A DNA stretch of 64,000 nt from Bacillota bacterium. Its GTDB lineage: Bacteria > Bacillota > Clostridia > Lachnospirales > Lachnospiraceae. The notes beneath the pieces were generated by a model that searched no databases, had not been told where the DNA came from, and saw only the letters and a list, made by a program, of their open reading frames with translations. Numbering within the stretch: the stretch's first letter is position 1; every line of letters starts with the position of its first letter. Shown in pieces: positions 58,863 to 64,000 of the stretch. The stretch covers positions 434,001 through 498,000 of the forward strand of contig JAEXOU010000005.1 of assembly GCA_023439125.1 (NCBI GenBank), read 5' to 3'. Position numbers and translations under genes: made by a program.

Positions 58863-61337
58863 ATGAGGAAAGTTTCTATAATAATATTATGTATACTAAT
58901 GATAGTTCTGAGTGCTTGTAAGAAAAAAGAAGTAGAAGTGAACGTAGAACCAACCACCACCATAAGTCCTACACAAAGCGTACCAACGAAAGAACCTGAA
59001 TCAACTATTTTAACAGTGACTCCAATACCTACTCCTGTGATTGTAGGTAAACAGACTTATACCTTTCAAGTTCAACCAGTCACAATTCCTCAAAATATGC
59101 AGATTCCATATATGAGCAAAGAAGATTTTCCGAGATTAGATGGTTCTACTGCCAATATACCACTAGGTGAAGCAATTTACAGCTTATTAACAGGTGCAAG
59201 TGAGGAAGAAGCGAAAAAAAATCTTACGTTTTATACAACTCCAGATTCTTATCGCAGATTGATGAACCATGAGGTGGATCTTTTATTTGTATATGAACCA
59301 TCACAAACAATATTAGAGGAGATGAAACAACAGAATGCTGAATTCGAATTTAAACCACTAGGTAGAGATGCTCTCGTATTTATTGAGAATGAATCGAATC
59401 CAGTCAATTCATTAACGAAGGAACAAATCCATAATATTTACACAGGAGTTACAACGAATTGGTCTGAAGTTGGCGGTAAAGATATTGAAATTCTTCCGTT
59501 TCAACGACCTGCCACATCAGGAAGCCAGACATTGATGGAAAAATTAGCAGTTAGTGTGGATGACATTATGAATGGACCAGAAGTTCTACGCCCAACCGAG
59601 ATGGGAGATCTGATTGATACTTTAGCAGCTTATAATAACGAAAGTAACGCGTTAGGTTATTCCGTATTCTTTTATGCGAATTATATGTATTCCAAACCTG
59701 GTTTGAAATTTGTTGCAATCGATGGTGTAATGCCAAACAATGAAACAATACAAAAAGGTGAGTATCCTTATGTAAATGATTTTTACGTCGTAATTCGTAA
59801 GGATGAAGAAAAGAACTCCAATGCAAGAAAAATTTATGACTGGATGACAAGTGTAGAAGCACAAGAAATTTTAGTAAAAACAGGATATGTTCCTGTAGTT
59901 GATGTTTCAGCCAGTACAAATACAACCTCTAAAGATTATGGTTTAGAGATTAACGGCACTATGAATATTCTCAAAGATCAATATATGATATTACATAACA
60001 TAACTTCAGAAGAAGTTTACCTTGGTGATTCTTTACTTGATCGAAACTTTAATATTGTAATGACGTTCCCTGGAAAATATATAACGAAAGATAAGAATTT
60101 ATTATGTAATTCTGATGATATATTACAATTAGAAAGCTACAGGAAAAATAAAGATGGAATGTATCTTTGTTATGAATTATATTCCTTAGAAAAACAGGAT
60201 TATATTTCAGAGGCTACCTACACATATATTCAAAGAACCGATGAGGGGTATTACGTTTGTTATTCCTATGATTTTGACAAACAGACAGAATCGTTAACAA
60301 TCTTAGACTCCAATGGTAATTTTATCAAGAAAATAGACAATAATACATATGAAAATGATATGGAAGTAGTACAAAATCATGTCGTCCATTTATCCGGAAA
60401 AACACTTACTTTTTATGATCAAAAAGGAAAGGAGCTTTGTAAAAAACAGCTTTCCTATGATAAAGTTTATCTTGGAGAATCTAGTAATTGGATGAATTAT
60501 GATACGAGATATTTATGGCTTAATGTTGACAATCAATACAAGGTGATCTTTGATAAAGATGGTAATGAGATCACGAGTGAAGCTTTCTTATCCAGGCATT
60601 TACCACAAGAGGAAATTCCAGAATTATGGATTACCAATAGTATTGTAGCCACGGACGGTCATCTTTACGCAACAGGTAATGTTAATGGTCGCCTAATTTT
60701 AGCGAGGGAAGATGGAGTTGTATTAGTAGACGTAGATAATGAAAATGATACCTACAACTGTTCTTTGTACTGTAATTTATATGGTGTATATAATATGGAT
60801 AGTTATACAGAACAAATGTTCACCTACAAAGGAAAAGCACTCAATGAAATTGGGGAGAGAATGCCAGAGACCAATGATGCGTTTATTGATTGTAACGAAG
60901 GTGCGTTTACGGTATATTGCAAGAACGTAGACTTATCCTATGTTGTAAAAGATCAAGACTATTTACAAGAATTCTATTGCACAGAAGGGTTTACCATTCC
61001 AGAACTTACACAATATCAAACACAAAATAATTCAAAAGAACAAAGAATTCATTCAAATTTCCGTGGAATTCGCTCATTTAACGATTATATTCATATGACC
61101 AAAGTAGGGGATTATTATATAGGATTATTTAGTGATGAAGAAGGAAAGAATTATCCATTCGTAATGGATGCGAATGGAAAAGACCTCTATAAGGGAGAAG
61201 CGAATGAATCGATCAAAGAGCTCATCCTAGGTAATGAACTATATATGTATGTTGAAAATGGCAACTATTCTGGAGTCAAGGATTTACAAGGGAATTATCT
61301 CTATCGCCAGTATGCGAGTCATCTAGGAGATGATTAA
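58863..61337 (+). CDS. Lipoprotein with PstS-like phosphate-binding domain and long C-terminal extension
   Basis: The start is ATG 58863 with GGAAGGGG just upstream; an earlier frame from 58755 lacks a lipoprotein signal at its N-terminus. Of about 824 residues, 1-20 are a lipoprotein signal (KVSIIILCILMIVLSAC). A Pro/Thr linker precedes a PBP-like domain (about 75-345) with PstS-type blocks: LTKEQIHNIYTGVTTNWSEVGG, PATSGSQTLME and SNALGYSVFFYANYMY. A beta-rich extension (about 350-824) with FDKDGNEI and DANGKDLY motifs resembles WG/KWG-type repeats. The whole is outside the cell and may sense or bind phosphate or another ligand; no transporter genes are adjacent. Confidence 0.78.
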   Translation: MRKVSIIILCILMIVLSACKKKEVEVNVEPTTTISPTQSVPTKEPESTILTVTPIPTPVIVGKQTYTFQVQPVTIPQNMQIPYMSKEDFPRLDGSTANIPLGEAIYSLLTGASEEEAKKNLTFYTTPDSYRRLMNHEVDLLFVYEPSQTILEEMKQQNAEFEFKPLGRDALVFIENESNPVNSLTKEQIHNIYTGVTTNWSEVGGKDIEILPFQRPATSGSQTLMEKLAVSVDDIMNGPEVLRPTEMGDLIDTLAAYNNESNALGYSVFFYANYMYSKPGLKFVAIDGVMPNNETIQKGEYPYVNDFYVVIRKDEEKNSNARKIYDWMTSVEAQEILVKTGYVPVVDVSASTNTTSKDYGLEINGTMNILKDQYMILHNITSEEVYLGDSLLDRNFNIVMTFPGKYITKDKNLLCNSDDILQLESYRKNKDGMYLCYELYSLEKQDYISEATYTYIQRTDEGYYVCYSYDFDKQTESLTILDSNGNFIKKIDNNTYENDMEVVQNHVVHLSGKTLTFYDQKGKELCKKQLSYDKVYLGESSNWMNYDTRYLWLNVDNQYKVIFDKDGNEITSEAFLSRHLPQEEIPELWITNSIVATDGHLYATGNVNGRLILAREDGVVLVDVDNENDTYNCSLYCNLYGVYNMDSYTEQMFTYKGKALNEIGERMPETNDAFIDCNEGAFTVYCKNVDLSYVVKDQDYLQEFYCTEGFTIPELTQYQTQNNSKEQRIHSNFRGIRSFNDYIHMTKVGDYYIGLFSDEEGKNYPFVMDANGKDLYKGEANESIKELILGNELYMYVENGNYSGVKDLQGNYLYRQYASHLGDD

Positions 61338-61376
61338 TAAACAAGAAAGAACTTGATTACTATAGTTTCAAAGTGC

Positions 61377-61411
61377 CTCACAAGCCCACATCTACTTTGT
61401 GGGCTTGTGAG
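61377..61411. repeat. Perfect 14-bp hairpin resembling the core of the R1-R3 repeat
   Basis: CTCACAAGCCCACA (61377-61390) pairs with TGTGGGCTTGTGAG (61398-61411). The left arm matches the central CTCACAAGCCCCACA of R1 and R3, but the outer stems are absent. It may be a shortened relative or an independent hairpin ending the lipoprotein transcript. Confidence 0.55.
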
Positions 61412-61484
61412 TGAAATGAACTAGAGAAAATACACTAATCAAATTATTTCATATCTTTTTCTATATTAAAAATATATGGAACAA

Positions 61485-62918
61485 TTATTTAGCAAGATAC
61501 ACTTTTCTTATTTTTCCTTTTATCGTTCTAGAATGTAGCTCTTTATAGACAAGACAACCTTTTTCATTGAGAATTTCAACCGTTGTAACCAATGGCTGAA
61601 TCTGTATAATACCAATATCTTCAGCAACAACCCCTTCAATTCCACAGATAGTTGCTACAATCTCACATGTACGAATCTTATCCTTTTTACCAGCACGAAT
61701 ACATAATTTTGTTATGGATTGATTTAGGTCTTTCCCTTTGTCTATTTTACGCTCAGGAGCAGTTTTAATTACTTGTTGGAATTCTTGCTCCATATCGCTT
61801 GTAATCTGAAGTTGCTCGACCGATTGCATTAAAATATTAGCTTTTGTATAGTCTAAAATCTCTTGAAATGCGCGTTGTTCACGTGAAGTAAAAAACGTAA
61901 TTGCTCGGCCAGATTTACCGGCACGACCACTTCGACCAATTCGATGAACATAATTTTTTGCACCACGGGAAATATCAAAATTAATAATTAAATCGATAGA
62001 ATCAATATCAATCCCTCTAGCAGCAACATCAGTAGCAACCAGATAACGAAACTCTCCACGTTTGAACCGCTCCATTACTTTCATACGATCCTTTTGATTT
62101 AACCCGCCATGCAATTCCTGACATGGATATCCTAAAACCTTTAATTTACGTGCGATTGCATCAACTTTTGTCTGTGTATTAGCAAAGATAATACAGCTTT
62201 TTGGATTTTCACTCTTTGTTACTTGAATTAGTAAACTAATTTTTTCTGGTTCTTCAACTTCATATGCAAATTGTTCAATATCCATAGCAGTCTGTGTTTC
62301 TTGCTCAATCGTTATTTCTTTTGGATGCTTCATGTACTTTTTCGTTATATTCTCAATTTCTTCACTTAACGTTGCAGAAAATAGCATTGTTTGACGTTGT
62401 GATGGCAGCAGTGACAAGATATCCTCAACTTGTTGTCTCAAGCCAATAAAGAACATCTCATCTGCTTCATCAATCACAACACTCTGCAGTTCCTCCAATT
62501 TTAGGCTCCCACGCTGTATCAGATCACGTACGCGACCAGGAGTACCGACTACGATATGTGTTTTTTGTTTTAATTGAAGTTCTTGATTATCAATGGATAC
62601 ACGACCGAAGATAGGAACTACATTCAATCGTTTGAATCGACCAATGTATTTTATCTCTTGGGCCACCTGAAGAGCGAGTTCTCTTGTTGGGACTAAAACT
62701 AGTGCTTGAGGATATCGCTTGTCCCACACAACCTGCTCACAAAGAACTGCACCAAAGGCAGCAGTTTTACCACTTCCAGTCTGTGATTTTACCCATAGAT
62801 CATTACCTTGTAAGCCTTCTGGTACTACTCGTTCCTGTACGAAAGTTGCTGTCTGATACCCGAGTAATTCCACTGCTTTAACGATATTATTATCAATTCC
62901 AAATTCACGAAATGTCAT
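61485..62918 (-). CDS. DEAD-box RNA helicase with DbpA-type RNA-binding tail
   Basis: The 477-residue protein has the DEAD-box series: Q-motif region TFREFGIDNNIVKAVELLGYQ, SQTGSGKTAAF (I), PTRELALQVAQE (Ia), VIDEADEMF (II), FSATL (III), and RGIDIDSIDLIINFD and HRIGRSGRAGKSG (V, VI). The C-terminal ~75 residues (LCIRAGKKDKIRTCEIVATICGIEG) match the DbpA/CsdA RNA-binding domain, which guides such helicases to 23S rRNA. It is likely involved in large ribosomal subunit maturation. It lies behind the DUF1540 gene and its terminator. Confidence 0.9.
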   Translation of the reverse strand: MTFREFGIDNNIVKAVELLGYQTATFVQERVVPEGLQGNDLWVKSQTGSGKTAAFGAVLCEQVVWDKRYPQALVLVPTRELALQVAQEIKYIGRFKRLNVVPIFGRVSIDNQELQLKQKTHIVVGTPGRVRDLIQRGSLKLEELQSVVIDEADEMFFIGLRQQVEDILSLLPSQRQTMLFSATLSEEIENITKKYMKHPKEITIEQETQTAMDIEQFAYEVEEPEKISLLIQVTKSENPKSCIIFANTQTKVDAIARKLKVLGYPCQELHGGLNQKDRMKVMERFKRGEFRYLVATDVAARGIDIDSIDLIINFDISRGAKNYVHRIGRSGRAGKSGRAITFFTSREQRAFQEILDYTKANILMQSVEQLQITSDMEQEFQQVIKTAPERKIDKGKDLNQSITKLCIRAGKKDKIRTCEIVATICGIEGVVAEDIGIIQIQPLVTTVEILNEKGCLVYKELHSRTIKGKIRKVYLAK

Positions 62919-62943
62919 CCTTTTCCCCTATCAAACATACAAA

Positions 62944-62971
62944 ATTTAAGACTATCGTATCAACGATAGCC
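62944..62971 (-). terminator. Terminator after the DUF1540 gene
   Basis: On the minus strand GGCTATCGT pairs with ACGATAGTC around TGAT and leads into TTAAATTTT. It separates the small gene from the helicase gene. Confidence 0.75.
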
Positions 62972-62993
62972 TTATTCTACAACATATTTTTAC

Positions 62994-63173
62994 TTATGAA
63001 CAGCTACATTCGGATTTTAATTTAAAAGATTCACAATCGGTACATTCCACTTGTGTTGGATTGGATTCATGAGTACCTACTTGAATCTTGTCAAGAGTAC
63101 AATAATCTACATCCTGTGCATGATAAGAACAATTATTTACGGTACAAGCAATTGATTTATTTTCCTTATTCAT
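62994..63173 (-). CDS. DUF1540-family small cysteine-rich protein
   Basis: A complete 59-residue frame reads MNKENKSIACTVNNCSYHAQ, then DYCTLDKIQVG, VECTDCESF and ends SECSCS. Cysteine spacing (C-x4-C...C...CxxC...CxC) is that of DUF1540, small clostridial proteins thought to bind metal. AAGGAG sits seven bases before the ATG, and a terminator follows the stop. Function unknown. Confidence 0.9.
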   Translation of the reverse strand: MNKENKSIACTVNNCSYHAQDVDYCTLDKIQVGTHESNPTQVECTDCESFKLKSECSCS

Positions 63174-63278
63174 AGAAAATCTCCTTTACCCTTATGATCG
63201 CCCATAAGTGAATAAATTATAATGCTACATACATATTATCTCTCATAAAGTGTAGAATATGTTTGGAAAATAAATATG

Positions 63279-63290
63279 GAACATATGTTC
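63279..63290. promoter_or_regulatory. LexA/DinR-type SOS box before the DNA glycosylase gene
   Basis: GAACATATGTTC is a perfect palindrome, matching the Gram-positive LexA site CGAACRNRYGTTYG-like core (GAAC-N4-GTTC). It lies 10 bases upstream of TATAAT (63300-63305), so it would cover the -35 region and block transcription until SOS induction. Confidence 0.75.
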
Positions 63291-63386
63291 TTAGTGTGAT
63301 ATAATTGTAAATAGAAATAAATACCATAATTTAGGAAAGGATTTTGCTCGATGAGATCATAATATTTGAGCAATAGGAAAAAAATT

Positions 63387-64000
63387 ATGCTAGAAATTCC
63401 TGAAAGTAACACCTTAGCAAAACAATTAAATGAAACGATCCAAGGAAAAACTATACGTTTGGTAAAAGCAAATCAATCCCCACACAAATTTACATGGTAC
63501 GCAGGCAATCCAGATGATTATCCTAGTTTATTAGAAGGAAAAAAGATTGGTAAGTCATATGCAAGAGGTGGAATTGTAGAGATTAACATACAAGACTGTA
63601 AACTTGCATTAAATGACGGTACCAATATCCGTTATCTTGAAGATTATCATGATGCAACGAAAAAAAATCAACTTTATATGGAATTCGAGGATGATACCGC
63701 ATTGACTGTTTCCGTTCAAATGTATGGAGGAATTTCAGCATTCATCGATGGAACGTATGATAATGAATATTATCTTGGTGCATGTACAAAAGTAAACCCA
63801 TTAAGTGATGACTTTACTTATGAGTATTTTAGTTCTCTTTACAATGATAAGTTTGCAAAAATGTCAGTAAAAGCATTCTTAGCTACACAGCAGCGAATTC
63901 CAGGCCTAGGGAATGGTGTGCTTCAAGATATATTGTATCAGGCAGGAATGCATCCAAAAAAGAAGATGAACACTTTTACAGATGATGATTTTCATAAACT
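63387..64000 (+). CDS. Fpg/Nei-family DNA glycosylase-like protein (3' end outside window)
   Basis: The first ~204 residues match formamidopyrimidine-DNA glycosylase/endonuclease VIII-like proteins: LEIPESNTLAKQLNETIQGKTI at the start, a beta-sandwich with GGIVEINIQDCKLALNDGTNIRY, and QQRIPGLGNGVLQDILYQAGMHPKKK, the helix-two-turn-helix that holds DNA. Classical enzymes start MPELPE with catalytic Pro2; here position 2 is Leu (MLEIPE), while Glu3 is kept, so the base-excision activity is uncertain. AGGA is eight bases before the ATG. A LexA box and TATAAT lie upstream, implying SOS control. The C-terminal zinc finger, if any, is beyond the window. Confidence 0.85.
   Translation, partial: MLEIPESNTLAKQLNETIQGKTIRLVKANQSPHKFTWYAGNPDDYPSLLEGKKIGKSYARGGIVEINIQDCKLALNDGTNIRYLEDYHDATKKNQLYMEFEDDTALTVSVQMYGGISAFIDGTYDNEYYLGACTKVNPLSDDFTYEYFSSLYNDKFAKMSVKAFLATQQRIPGLGNGVLQDILYQAGMHPKKKMNTFTDDDFHK

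Noticed and set aside
1..64000. tRNA, rRNA or CRISPR features.
   Set aside because: No cloverleaf with a GTTCGAATC-type T arm, no rRNA sequence and no spaced repeats were recognised by eye. A covariance search would be decisive.

Overview
The window looks like chromosome of a low-GC, Gram-positive anaerobe, most likely a plant-fibre-degrading member of the Lachnospiraceae (Clostridium phytofermentans-like). This is inferred from AT-rich DNA, AGGAGG-type ribosome sites, short-loop hairpin terminators with T-runs, clostridial families of unknown function (DUF4317, DUF1893, DUF1540, CD3324) and a YesM/YesN plus CUT1 ABC plus GH43/GH39 xylan-sugar locus. No rRNA, tRNA or CRISPR array was seen.

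Layout. 1-4.2 kb: the end of a tellurite/stress (ter) cluster, with a cut-off TerD protein, a Ca2+-type P-ATPase and a HAD phosphatase. 4.4-10.3 kb: housekeeping and transport genes (YjiH-type membrane protein, NUDIX, DUF4317, Fe-S aldo/keto reductase, ECF S component, DUF1893, small multidrug export family). 10.4-13.2 kb: a promoter, a clear NiCo (czcD) riboswitch with an overlapping terminator, and a P-type ATPase carrying PEEFP where Ca2+ pumps have PEGLP, read as one metal-export unit. 13.3-22.3 kb: TtcA-type thiolase, a secreted cell-wall amidase followed by a secreted GH10-like hydrolase, YaiI, a metallophosphoesterase and a secreted beta-structured protein. 22.5-36 kb: an MFS porter, a carboxylesterase and the sugar locus of two-component system, lipoprotein, two permeases, GH43 and GH39; together they would sense, import and cut arabinoxylan fragments. 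36-46 kb: a repeat-rich zinc-ribbon membrane protein, a Na+/H+ antiporter, asparagine synthase, flavin reductase, MscL with a zinc ribbon, and a MerR/GyrI regulator convergent with an MFS porter.

46.6-57.8 kb is accessory. It holds acetyltransferases, methyltransferases (one fused to an HTH domain), small orphan proteins, two short palindromic mobile-element-like sequences, a GC-rich nitroreductase/AraC pair that looks foreign, at least four broken genes, and a tyrosine recombinase at its edge. 58-64 kb returns to core-like genes: GNAT, a PstS-like lipoprotein, a DbpA-type RNA helicase, a 59-aa DUF1540 protein, and a Fpg/Nei-type DNA glycosylase behind a perfect LexA-type palindrome (cut off at the window end).

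The most interesting observations are the NiCo riboswitch with its noncanonical ATPase, a three-copy ~170-bp palindromic repeat whose arms vary together, the LexA box before the glycosylase, a leader-peptide/alternative-hairpin arrangement at 54.7 kb, and the two palindromic elements at 47.1 and 49.2 kb. I found no single large, clearly undescribed system.
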